Of a DNA stretch of 64,000 nucleotides, positions 38,783 through 50,800 are shown one piece after another. Under the pieces are notes generated by a model. That model was not told the origin of the DNA. It saw only the letters and a list, made by a program, of their open reading frames with translations, and made no database searches. The stretch is from positions 372,001 to 436,000 of the forward strand of contig CM056397.1 in assembly GCA_029718625.1 (NCBI GenBank), written 5' to 3'. A program made the translations under genes and the position numbers. This DNA comes from Synaphobranchus kaupii (taxonomy: Eukaryota; Chordata; Actinopteri; Anguilliformes; Synaphobranchidae). Within the stretch, counting starts at the first letter, position 1. The number at the start of each line of letters is the position of its first letter.

Positions 38783-41700
38783 CTTTTTTTTTAAATATCT
38801 GTTTATTGATTTTGAGTTTATATATCAATACATACATACAATTATAGGCGATGAATTCAGAAAAACAAATACAACACAAAAAAAATAAAAATAATAATTC
38901 AATAAATAAAATAATGATAAAAATTAAAGGACAAGATTATGGCTGCAAGTTAATCGAACCAATCGATTAATTGATTAATCGAAAAAGCAATTGGTAGAAC
39001 AGTCGCCAAGAAAACAATCGACAATTGCAGCTCCAGACAAAATATAATAGTAATACTAACCATATTAACAGCATTAATAGTAGACCTAGACAGAACGTAA
39101 ATGTTAACTGAATGAAAAAAAAAGAAAATAATAATAAAAAAGAAAAAGAAAAAAAATATATATATAATAATGTTAAAGAAATATAAAAATAAAAATTACT
39201 AATAGAATAATAACTTAAAATTAAAGAAAATCCTCTCCCTAAAGAGTAAATACAATGCTTTACCTAGTTACCTACGTTATACCCCTGCCGGTGACACAAG
39301 GAAGGCTACACTTATACAGCTCTTCTCCAAGGTTATATAATAGATGGGACTGGCTTATGGCACAAATAACCTGTTAAGATACTGACCTCTATCTTGATTA
39401 TGACACTTATGCATCCACCCCACAATCAATTGATACCAAGATTATTAGAATGGCCCCCATAACTGCTGAGACACTCCATATTCACTATGGGCATGTGGGG
39501 TAATATGCCGGATTGTTAACCGGTTAATCTATTGAACCTTTGACCCTTCACTTCAATGTAGCTCATCAATCAGGCCGATGACATGCTGCCAAATCCTGCG
39601 AAAGAGGCTCTCTCTGTTAGACATAATGAATCTGATTTTCTCCAGATGTAATACCCTTCCTAATTCTTTTAGCCACATATCAAACGTTGGTGGATTCTCA
39701 GATTTCCAAAATTGTAGCAGTAGTTTTCTAGCTATCAGGGTGGATAGGGAGATGACCTGCGCTTCATATCTATCCTTCACTCTGCCCAGTTCCGCCACTC
39801 CGAATAGAGCTGTTAGAGGAGCCGGAGGAAACACTGTGTCATATACCCTGGCAAAAAAATCAAATAAATGACTCCAAAATGTTTGCAGCTTATGACACAG
39901 CAGGAACTGATGAGACAGAGTACCTTGTTCTATTAAACATTTACTACAAAGTGGTGGTGTGTTTGAATATCTTGTGTAATCTGGTAGGAGAAAAGTGCAG
40001 CCTGTGTACGACTTTGAATTGTATCAGAGCGTGCCTAGCATTTATTGAACTATGATGGATATTTTCAATAGAGTTCCCACACGTCATCTGTAATTTCAAC
40101 TCCCAACTCTCTCCGCCATTCTTCTCTAAATTAATTTGAAGATGGACTGTTCATATTTTGTAGAATGTTATAAAACTGAAAGACAGCTCCTCTAGTATGT
40201 GGTTTAATGTTCAATAAACTATCTAAATGGAGTGATGTGGCTGCTGCTCGTATTGTGAAATATGTGTTTTAACAAAGTTTCGTAGTTGTAGGAAACGGTA
40301 GAAATGTGAATTTGGGAGCTGAAATGACTGCTGCAGTTGTTGAAACGAAGTGAAGTGGTCATGTATATAGATATTCCCCAGAGAAATTATGCCCTTCTCC
40401 CTCCAAGTGGAGAAGACTGGATCCTCTAACCCTGGTCTGAATGCATGATTGGAGGATATAGGAGTGTTCAGGTACATTGTAGGGGCCCCCGTTATTGATT
40501 GCACCTGGGACCAAACCTTTAAGGAATTATGTATTATGGGATTATTCCTATATATGTTTTTTTTAAATCTTTGTAGGGCTATTAAGAAGTGCAGGAAGAC
40601 AAGTACGCTCACAAGAAAGATGCTCAATCTGCAGCCATGCTGGCATGTCATCCGGGTTACTGCCTGGCAGGCAGCCACCCCAGAAAGAAAGGATATTTAA
40701 ATGGGCAGCCAGATAGTATGACTTAAATTGGGGAAGACCAAATCCACCTTCTTTTCTGCCCTTATTTAAATGCCTCCTAGCAATTCTAGGTACTTTACCA
40801 AACCAGATGAAATGTGTAATGACCGAGTCAAGCTTCTTGAAGTAATATTGTGGAATACAAACTGGAACTGACTGAAAGATGTACAGAAACCTGGCCAATG
40901 CTACCATTTTTATGGCATTGATGCATCCTACCATTGAGATAGGCAGGGTATTCCAGAACTCTATATTTTTTGTCAGTTGTTTCATTTTCTTTTCCCATTT
41001 CTGCTTTAATAACTGGCTCAGTTTTCTGGTGACTATAACCCCCAAACTTGTGAATTTATCTAACACAATCTTAAATGGAGTGGTCTTCAAGAATGACTTG
41101 TCTACTAGTAATGATAAAGGCATTAGTTCACTTTTTGTCCAATTTATTCTATATCCTGAAAACGAGCCAAATTTATTAAACAAATCTAATAGAGGGGCCA
41201 TGGAAGCCTTAGGATCCGATATAAATAAAATAACATCATCCGCGTAGGCCGAAATCTTATGCAAAGTACCTTGCTCTGTAATTGGATGTATTTTGCGGCT
41301 TAAACGTATATGTGAAGCCAGTGGTTCCAGGGCTAGCGCGAAGATGAACGGCGAGATCGGATCTCCTTGACGTGTCCCTCTATGTAAACGAAAAGGGTTT
41401 GATACGTTTAGGTTTGTAACCACAGAGGCCGTGGGTTCCTTATAAATGATCCTTATCCAGTTAATGAAAGATTTGCCGAAACCAAATTTAACTAGGGCGG
41501 CCAACATGTAGGGCCATTCAATTTGATCAAAAGCCTTCTCGGCATCAAGGGAAATTACAACCGAGTCATCCACCTTACGGTCAGTACTGTACATAATATT
41601 GAAGAGTCTTCTCAGATTAAAGAATATATGACGGTTGGGAATAAATCCAGTCTGATCTGGATGGATAATTTTAGCAATATGCCTTTTTAGACGATTTGAT

Positions 41701-43370
41701 AGAATTTTGCTTAATAGCTTAGTTTCCACTGGAAGGAGGGAGACCGGTCGATATGAGGAGACTAAAGTGGAGTCACGGTCTTTTTTCAGTAGTAAAGAAA
41801 TTTTACCATGATATAAGGGGCTTGGTAGGGAGCCCACCTCGCTGGTGTGATTTAACAAACGAATAATAAGGGGAGCCAAAAGTGTGCTGTATGCCTTATA
41901 AAATTCTGCCCCGAACCCATCTGGCCCGGGCGCCTTATTATTTGGAAACTGTTGGATAGCTGCTTTGATTTCTTCTAATGTAATGTTCGCTTCCAAATCT
42001 GCCAATGCCACCTCATCCAATCTGGTCAATTTACTCTTCTCTAAAAATGTGTCTATTGTTGCTTGGCTGGCAACACTCTTTGAGCTGTAAAGTTCGCAAT
42101 AGAATTCTTCAAAGCATTTGTTTATTTCTTTTGGGTCGGTAACTAACTTATTATTTTTGTCCTTAATTGTAAGTATGGCTTGTGAGGCCCGAGTCTGTCT
42201 CAATATTCTAGCAAGTAGTTTATGTGGTTTATTACCTACCTCGAATATTTTTTGTTTGCAGCTAATTAATTGTGAGCACACTTGCTTCGTGAGTAAGAAA
42301 TTATATTCATACTTTAATTTTGTGATTCTACCTAACAATTCTGTTGTTGGTGAAGTTTGGTGAGTTTGTTCTAAATGATGTAGATTAGCCTCTATTTCTC
42401 GGAGGGCTTTCTCTTGTGATTTGCGATTAGCCGATGTGTGGGATATTATGTGCCCTCTCATAACTGCCTTCATACTTTCCCATAGCATTGAATCATCAAC
42501 ATCACCCTTATCATTTGATTCAAGAAAGAATGAAATATGTTCTTCCAATTTCCTGTAGAAAACCTCATCTTTCAGCAGTGCTGTGTCGAAACGCCAGTTC
42601 TTATGACCTCTAGTATCTAAATTAGCAAACTGTAAATCCAATGTGACTGGACTATGGTCGGAGATCAGGATAGGATGGTAAGAAACTTCCCTCGCAGTTG
42701 AGATGAGTTTAGAGTCAAGAAAGAAATAGTCTATGCGTGAATATGACTTATGCACTTGGGAAAAAAATGAGTAATCTCTTCCAGTAGGAGATAGTAGTCT
42801 CCAAATATCCACAATATTTAGATTTTTTAGAAGGTTATTTAACGACTGGCTAGATTTTGATTGTTGCTGCAAAGACGAGGGGCTCTTATCCAAGGTTGTG
42901 TCAAGAACGCAATTCATGTCCCCTGCAATTATGACATTCGTATGTTCCAAATCTGGGATTGAATTGAAGACTTTGCTAAAAAATTCTGGGCAGTCAAAAT
43001 TTGGACCGTAGATGTTCACTAGAGTCACTGGTGTGGCGTTAAGAAGGCCTTCCACTATCAAATATCGACCGTCGGGGTCCGCTATGGATGACTTCTGAAT
43101 AAAGGGGATGTTTTTTCTAATTAATACTGCTACCCCTCTAGCTTTAGAACCAAAGTTAGCATGGTAAGCTTGACCTAGCCAGTTAGCGCGAAGCACTGAC
43201 TGAATGTTGCGTTTAGCATGCGTCTCTTGCAGTAAAATAATGTCAGGCTGTAGAGTTTTCAAATGAGCAAGGATTTTTCCTCATTTTACAGGGTTGCCCA
43301 GCCCCTTTACATTCCAGCTAACCAATCTTAATGTACCATTGGGTAATTTGTTTCTGGCCTTATGTGTCAT
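38783..43370 (-). mobile_element. L1-clade LINE, minus strand
   Basis: The minus-strand element ends in a T run on the plus strand at 38783-38793, which is its poly(A) tail. Its 3' UTR covers about 38794-39552 and ORF2 covers 39553-43370. The sequence upstream (43371 to about 43960 or further) is A/T-rich and probably inter-ORF or 5' sequence, but no ORF1 is recognisable. Its ORF2 is nearly full length, unlike the L2 copies nearby. Confidence 0.8.
39553..43370 (-). pseudogene. L1-type ORF2 (endonuclease / reverse transcriptase), broken
   Basis: ORF2 nicks target DNA and reverse-transcribes the element RNA. The start is ATG at 43370 (MTHKARNKLPNG, then LRLVSWNVKGLGN, the usual endonuclease start). 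A TGA at about 43281 interrupts it, in a context that suggests CGA to TGA decay. From 43262 an 899-residue frame runs on: DIILLQETH, GDMNCVLD (near residue 115) and SDHSPV (near 201) of the endonuclease; NNKAPGPDGFGAEFYKAY (near 447), GTRQGDPISPFIFALALEPL (near 630) and YADDVILFI (near 673) of the reverse transcriptase. A frame change near 40610 moves the C-terminal domain to 40678-40223 (NNPIIHNSLKVWSQV) and then 39834-39553 (FWKSENPPTFDMWLKELGRV). The total span is about 1,270 codons, normal for L1 ORF2. Confidence 0.88.
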
Positions 43371-44317
43371 CAACCTGACCGTTTAAACCGCTATTAGCGA
43401 ACACAGTTACATGACCGAGAAGTTTAAGTGTATCACCGACATAGGAAAGAAGCCGAGAGGAAACAACCAGAAAAAAATAAAAATAAATAAATAAATAATA
43501 ACAAAAGAAAAAAGATAAATTTAAAAAAGTAATCGCAACCCCGTCCCCCCCTCCCCAAGGCATCTCCCCAAACAAGATGCATCAAACCCTACCGTACAGA
43601 TGACTTCCATCCAAACTCCCTCTAAGCTAATCCTATAGCCTAAACACTGAGGTCGAGTGACCAATAAGAGAGGAAATATGATGCATATAAGACATATCTA
43701 AAGAACTTCAAGTATGTGCACTTTTAAACCAGCGACACGGTAACGCTACTAAAGTTAAATATAAGACTAAACTGCTATGCATGAGGTATGAATCTACCGC
43801 CGTCCAGTGGCGAGTTAGTATTACCGACAGTCGGTTCAGGGGAAAAGAAATAATCATGAAAAAAATAAAAATAATAATTAAATAAATAAACAAATAAAAA
43901 ACATGACTACGGGCATCTGATGCCATCTTGGAGTCATTACCAATAGGTTCAAAATAAATTAATATCTACTGCCACCTAGTGGCAGTTTAGTAGTGAATCC
44001 TGCTATATGAGAACAGATGAGACATATATTTCTCAAATAATCAAAATGCAACGTGCTGTAGTATCCCCAGACTGAAATATCTAAAACCGACTGTCTTCAA
44101 AAGTGATTGCATTATTACTAAGATCCAACAATATAGCTCCGATGTATATGTGGCCGATATGAAACGTGTATGAGTGTGTTTATGACACTTAAGACTAGGC
44201 CTATTAAACCACAATATGCCGAAAAAATGAAATATGAATGTAAGCTACTGTGGTTGTGGTATCTACAGCGATCCAATGGCTAATTAGAGTTATTGACAGT
44301 TGGTTTGGAGAAAGCTG
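43371..44317. other. Probable L1 upstream sequence with degenerate repeats
   Basis: No ORF1 is seen. A-rich stretches at 43470-43530 and 43855-43905. A degenerate unit is repeated: around 43790-43845 (CCAGTGGCGAGTTAGTATTA then GACAGTCGGTT) and 44259-44315 (CCAATGGCTAATTAGAGTTA then GACAGTTGGTT), with a shorter version at 43963-44000. These could be 5' UTR units of the LINE or an older repeat. Confidence 0.4.
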
Positions 44318-44505
44318 ACTTATTTTTCCATAGAGTTCAATAGGAAAATTTGTCAGGAGAAACAACCCTTCAAGTGATCCATCCATATCTACTGCATATC
44401 TGGCAGCAGAGTGATGGTTTGAGGCTCGTTTGATACCTCAGACCCTTGTTGACTTACAGCCATTTAGCCAACCATGGGTTCCATACTATTCCCGTGTAAT
44501 TTACA
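44318..44505 (-). repeat. Segment inverted relative to 54318-54500
   Basis: The reverse complement of this stretch matches 54318-54500 closely, from AAGCTGTAAATTA through GGTTGGCTAAATGGCTGTAA and GCCTCAAACCATCA. It is a half copy of the palindromic element described at 54388-54560 plus about 70 bp of flank. Confidence 0.75.
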
Positions 44506-44684
44506 GCTTAATCTAGTCCCACCCCCCAATTCCCATAGCGATCCATTCAAATGCAGAGAGGTTATAGTATTGCTTCTAAGAGTATCTGGAAATAAGATAT
44601 CAGGAGTCTTTTGATATCCTTTTATACAGAATCATGATGGCATCACCTGTTTACCTGTGGAATACCTGTTTGACCTGTTCTTTT

Positions 44685-44933
44685 CACAGAATGAATGAAT
44701 TCTCTAATTAAACTACACGCTGCTATTATTTTGAACACGCCTCTTTCAATGAATGAGTCAATTACTCAGAACAAGCAGCGTGCATGTCATGACAGTTGGG
44801 TCTGATGTTTTTCTATTACACTACTACATGGACAAGTAAATTATTTGCCATGCAGAAATATCACTACTACTAATAACAGTGGTTCATCAGGTTACTGATG
44901 TTGTACTGCTATTTTTTTTGAACACCACTGTAT
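44685..44933 (-). mobile_element. Terminal piece of a Tc1-like element
   Basis: This is the inverted counterpart of 49449-49715, the left end of the Tc1 element nested in mrps30. The terminus at 44933 reads CAGTGGTGTTC on the minus strand and is followed by TA. No transposase is present; it is either a truncated end or a short non-autonomous relative. It lies about 60 bp past the predicted poly(A) signal of mrps30. Confidence 0.75.
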
Positions 44934-44991
44934 GCTTGAAAATTGTGGGGGGAAAAAAACCTTACAACTCAGTTTGGACTACCACACCATC

Positions 44992-44997
44992 TTTATT
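44992..44997 (-). terminator. Predicted poly(A) signal (AATAAA) of mrps30
   Basis: AATAAA on the minus strand, about 73 bp past the mrps30 stop codon at 45070-45072. Position and sequence fit a short 3' UTR; the cleavage site would be near 44970-44980. Inferred. Confidence 0.6.
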
Positions 44998-45069
44998 GAC
45001 AGTTTCACTCAGACTGAGCAATAACTACTTTACAATCATTGACTTGCAATTGTCATATCTCCCTAGCCT

Positions 45070-45338
45070 TTACACTAGCTTATCCCCATTTAGCAAGAAC
45101 TTGACCAGAAGCTTGAGGACACTGATGTCTAACCCAATCACATTACCATCCTTTATGTCTTCATACAGCCTCATGCTCTCAGTACCCCAGCAAAGGTTCT
45201 TTCTGGGATTCCCAGAGTCAGTCTGCACAGTAAGTGCTAGTGTGTTCAGCTGGTAGCAGAAGAAAGAAAAGTGCTGTCCATCTGTAATGATGGCTTGTGA
45301 CACAAACGGCCGTGTCAAATCTTCATGGCTCCAGAAAC
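45070..45338 (-). CDS. mrps30: mrps30 last exon
   Basis: 269 bp including the TAA stop at 45070-45072. The acceptor is CTTATCAG before 45338, completing the split Gly codon and continuing [15 protein letters not shown]. The most conserved part is [20 protein letters not shown] and [17 protein letters not shown]; it ends ...LLNGDKLV. This exon gives the clearest match to vertebrate MRPS30. Confidence 0.95.
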
Positions 45339-47766
45339 CTGATAAGAGAAAGAGATGTTGAAAAATACAGAGTTAAAAATCATAAAAAAATTTAGATGTC
45401 CTGTAAAAGACAAAATTATATTTACTTATGGTACTTTAAACTCTTTAGGCTATTGCATAGTATGAATATAACAAAGTAAATATTTCATACAGAGCCTCTT
45501 GTACATTCTGTGTGCCTGACCCTTCAGAAGTCTGAGAAGATGCTCCACAGTCATATAGCTTGAGTGACCCATTTTAACATTAGAGGGAGGGATTCTTGTG
45601 GGAGAAATTATATAATTGGCGTCCATCACTGATTGCGTGTAAGGTTCAATATCCACCAAATTTATCAGTTGAACTCCGTTTACAGAAAGTTAGCATAATA
45701 TCTAACATATCTGTTTGTGGCCAATGCCAAGTCCAAAGCGAGTTTTGAATTTTACGGTATGGTTTAACATTTTTCTGAATCACAAGAAGTGTGGGCAAAT
45801 CAACAAGAGCACAAGGAAGATATTTTGCCATGTCAGTGATCACAGCAGTTCCACACAACTCTGACCAAAGGGCAGCAACTGTAATGTTAACTTAGCTACC
45901 GTTAGCTAGTGACACAGCTAGAAAGAATACAGCTACTATCTAACTTCGCTAGCTAGATAAAAACAAATTTGTTAGCTACTAACGGTACTCCTTTTAGACA
46001 TGTCCACAATATTATCAGTAATGAAGCTACAAGCGCCACACCGTGTGAGCCATTACTAGTACTATTACAAGCCACTGTCAGACATGGAACCCATAACAGT
46101 GCCAAGCAATGCAGGACAATTAATGTTAATGGTACGTTAGTTTGTCTTTAAAATAACCAGGTATTTCACTGAATATAGTTTTGGCAGAGATGCAACGTTA
46201 AGACTAAATCCTACCAACACAACACAGTTGAAGATAACTTATGGTGCCATTTTTAGCCAATACAACGTTAGCTCAGTTGACTTATATGCTCGCAAATGGA
46301 TGACTTTAACAACGGAAGCATGGTTTATCAGCTAAAAATCAATAGCCTAACTTACTTAACGTATAACGTTGTTTTCGGTACAACAAAAATAATTATCTTA
46401 GCCAAGTTAAATGGCTAATGTTAATTTAGCTATATCTTCCATTGCCATGTGGCGCTAGCCAGCTTGCTAACTTTCATTGGGTAAAAAAAGAAACTTAAAA
46501 CTGGAAGAGCCTGACACAGATATTCACCAGGAAGTATACTGCATACCAGCACACAAGCAATTCATTTTGTAATGGTGTTCTTACAAGCATTTAGTTGCAA
46601 GGCTCAACATCCAAAAACTGCAGATAGGCCTGTGTAATGGTGGTTTGCATCTGCTAGCTAGCAAACACTGTAAATAACTGAAATTATCAGGAACATGGAA
46701 AGATTTAGCAACCTAACATTATAACCCAAACATAAGCATGGCATCCCTGAGTTTCATACTTATAGCTTATATGCTTAGTCAGCTAGCCAGGTCGGCACAC
46801 TCTGGGAGTAAGGTTAACGCTAGCTGAGCATGCACAATGTGTTTCTTTTTTATTTATTTTGTTTTTGATTTTCCCTTTTTCTCGCAATTTGGTAGCCAAT
46901 TGAACCCTTATACTATTCAATTATCCCCGTGTAGCAACCGCTAGAGAATCGCCGCTACGCGCCCTGTCAGCCGGTAGTAGGACGGAGGGCATGTCCTCTT
47001 CACAACATATACAGTTGAAGTCAAAAGTTTACATACACCTTAGCCAAATCCATTTAAACTCAGTTTTCCACAATTCCTGACATTTAATCCTAGTAACCAT
47101 CCCCTGTCTTAGGTCAGTTAGGATCACAACTTTATTTTAAGAATGTGAAATGTCAGAATAATAGTGGAGAGAATGATTTATTTCAGCTTTTATTTCTTTC
47201 ATCACATTCTGAGCCAGTGGGTCAGAAGTTTACATACACTCTGTTAGTATTCGGTAGCATTGCCTTGTTTAACTTGGGTCAAACGTTTTGGGTAGCCTTC
47301 CACAAACTTCTCACAATAGGTTGCTGGAATTTTGGCCCATTCCTCCTGACAGAACTGGCGTAACTGAGTCAGGTTTATAGGCCTCCTTGCTCACACATGC
47401 TTTTTCAGTTCTGCCCACAAATTTGATTGGATTGAGGTCAGGACTTTGTAATGGCCACTCCAATACCTTGACTTTGTTGTCCTTAAGCCATTTTGCCACA
47501 ACTTTGGAAACATGCTTTGGGTCATTGTCCATTTGGAAGAGCCATTTGCGACCAAGCTTTAACTTCCTGGCTGATATCTTCAAATGTGTAGGGAACATGC
47601 CTCTATATTCCTACATGTGGAGTATTACTCATGCAAGGTGTTTACATATATATTTAGCAGTAATGGTGATAGACAATTAAAACATGTTCGTCTTACCAGT
47701 CTTCACCCGGGCACCATAAATGTAGAGAATATCCTCGACGGGGCGCCATAAATGTAAGGAATATGC

Positions 47767-47841
<75 letters not shown>

Positions 47842-50800
47842 CTTACATGGGATGCCAGAAATACAGGCAAATACAGGGAATAATGAGGTTTACACTTATT
47901 ATTCTTAAGTTAGGTTAAACTTAAATCAGTCTCATTTGATTATTATGGATTATAATTACTACTACTTCAATTTACCACCAAAGCACTAATAATTAATAAG
48001 GGTTGAAGGTATTACGTTCTAATGATTAGGTTTGACTCAACTCGCGTGTTCATACGACATCAAAACAGACACCAGGTTTAACAAAAATAGATTTATTAAA
48101 GGGAAAAAAATTAATATTACATTCTACTAAATATATATATTGTGTGGTGTGCGTATTGTAGCATTTATATGTGTGTATGTGCGTGTGTAGGCCAATGCCA
48201 CGTGCGTTCAGGGAACGTGGAGTAAGCTAACTGTCGCAGCACGATGGTGATTACTTGATCTCAAATCTGACGTTACTATAAATACGTTCACGCACTTCGC
48301 TCAGGAAATAACGTATTTATCATCTACAGTAAGCTAAAATGAGATCATATCACACGAATGTTAGTCAGTGTTAGGATAGAGGGGCAAACCACTGAGGCCT
48401 GCCCGGGTTAGTTAGTAGTACCACATTAGCAATAAAAGGTAGGCCAGCTGGCTAGCTTGCTAACCAGCGCAACACGTTTATACCGCTATTATCGCACAAA
48501 GAGATGCAATCAAATTGCCGATAAACAGTTCAGACTAAAATCCTAAGCTATGCCTGGGATGTTTGATCAGTCTTTCTGAAGTCCGCGGTGAGTCGATTAC
48601 AGCTGGCTTGTCTTTCTCCTGGTTTGCGTCTTTGTCAGACGTCGTCTGGTTATCGCCTGTGTCTTTGTCCATGGCTGGAACACCTCTGTCGGAGTTGCGT
48701 TAATTCAGATCTATGGTTAGATGCCGTAGGCAAGCTAACCCGTTTGCGTCTCTCTCCGCGGCCTTTGATGCTGCTGCCGCGGTATTGCTGGTGCAATGGA
48801 GGTCCACCTTTGTAGCTGTGTAGCTAGCAAAAGGGAATAGAAATGGAGTGTTGCTTTTGTGCAGCTGTGCTGCTGCACGATCGAGGAAGAGAAGGAAGTG
48901 AAGTGAATAGGGTCGGGCGACAGACTGGAATGCGTTCAGTCTTATCTGTTTTAGTTTTATGACCCTTAGTGTCTCGTATTTCCAAGAGACATGATTGGCT
49001 GTGGCCATGTTTTAAATGTCTTTTGGGTTTCCTGTGGAGTGAATGGAAATGTAGTCCATTGTCCCTACAAATGTTGCTTCAATATATCCACATCATTTTC
49101 CTTCCTCATGATGCCATCTATTTTATGAAGTGCACCAGTCCCTCCTGCAGTAAAGCACCACCACAACATGATGCTGCCACCCCCGTGCTTCACGGTTGGG
49201 ATGGTGTTCTTCAGCTTGCAAGCCACACCCTTTTTCCTCCAAACATAACGATGGTGATTATGGCCGAACAGTTAAATTTTAGTTTCATCAGACCTGAGGA
49301 CATTTCCCAAAAAGTAAGATATTTGTCCTCATGTGCAGTTGCAAACAGTAGTCTGGCTTTTTTATGGCGATGTTGGAGTAGTGGCTTCTTCCTTGCTGAG
49401 CAGCCTTTCAGGTTATGTTGATATAGGACTCGTTTTACTGTGGATATACAGTTGTGTTAAAAAAAATAGCAGTACAACATCAGTAACCTGATGAACCACT
49501 GTTATTAGTAGTAGTGATATTTCTGCATGGCAAATAATTTACTTGTAGATGTAGTAGTGTAATAGAAAAACAACAGACCCAACTGTCATGACATGCACGC
49601 TGCTTGTTCTGAGTAATTGACTCATTCATTGAAAGGGGCGTGTTCAAAATAATAGCAGTGTGGAGTTTAATTAGAGAATTCATTCATTCTGTGAAAAAAC
49701 AGGTGTCATTAATTGTCCTTTATTAACCCTATTTACTTTGGCCCTTTTGAAGCAATGTCCTCCTGGTTTCTACTAGTTTTATTTAAATGTCAATATCTAA
49801 AAAAATATTCCCTGCAAAATCCATGGTTTTAAGTTTGAACTGAAGAATGAGCTGTATCATTCAGAAATTTGCTACAGAATACATTTATTTCAGAATAGTC
49901 ACATACAGTATATATATAATAACCATAACATACGTCGCCTAATGTATTTAAATACGTTTAAAAAAGAACGTACGAAAGCGCGTGTGTATTTACACAAGAA
50001 CAGCAACGTATTTGAGCCCTCAGTGCAAGGGGTGGTCACTGCGGAAATGTCGACTGTACGGGACTTTGGCGAAATATAACAAGATAAACTCTTCAGGGTT
50101 CATGAGAAAACAGCTGTAGCTGAATATACTGGTAAGTACTTGGTTTCTTAAACATATTTATACGAGAGATTTTGGAGCAAAAAATGAGGTGTCTTCTAAA
50201 CCGAAAGTGGATCAGGTACTGTATATAGTACAGTAAGCAAGGGAAAACGGCGAATACTCATTTGTACAACGTTTTTAAAAAATATTATTGTTTCTATACG
50301 TCAACATGATTTTCTTAGCGTGTATAAACGGTGCATTTGATGCATTTTACAGTCTGTGGTTGTAGCCAGAGGAAGGTCGTAAGTGCTGTGGGCTACTAAT
50401 AGCACCCTCCTAATTTATTGCACGGCAGTGTAACTGGAGAAGCTGCGGTTTTCGCAAGAGGCTACCCTTTAAAAAAATACTGCGTCAAAATTTTCGGGGT
50501 TTTCTTAAAGCTGTAGTTTATATTTTCAGATGAACATGAATACTGTAACTGAGTCGCATGCGTCTCAAATACTAGGGGTGAAGTCTATAGGGTTAAGGAA
50601 GGGAAGCAAATGTTTCACACATTGTTATAAAATATATTTCCTTCTGAATTGCTAAGTAAAATGGGCCGTTTCAAACATTGTTCGGAGGAACAACGTAATT
50701 TGATTAAAAAGTTGATTGGAGAGGGGAAAACGTATAAAGAAGTGCAGCAAATTATAGGATGCTCAGCTAAAATGATCTCAAATGCTTTAAAATGGCAACA

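Noticed and set aside
43360..43575. Hydrophobic 71-residue minus-strand frame upstream of L1 ORF2 as ORF1
   Set aside because: It comes from A/T-rich low-complexity sequence and has no coiled coil or RNA-binding features of ORF1.
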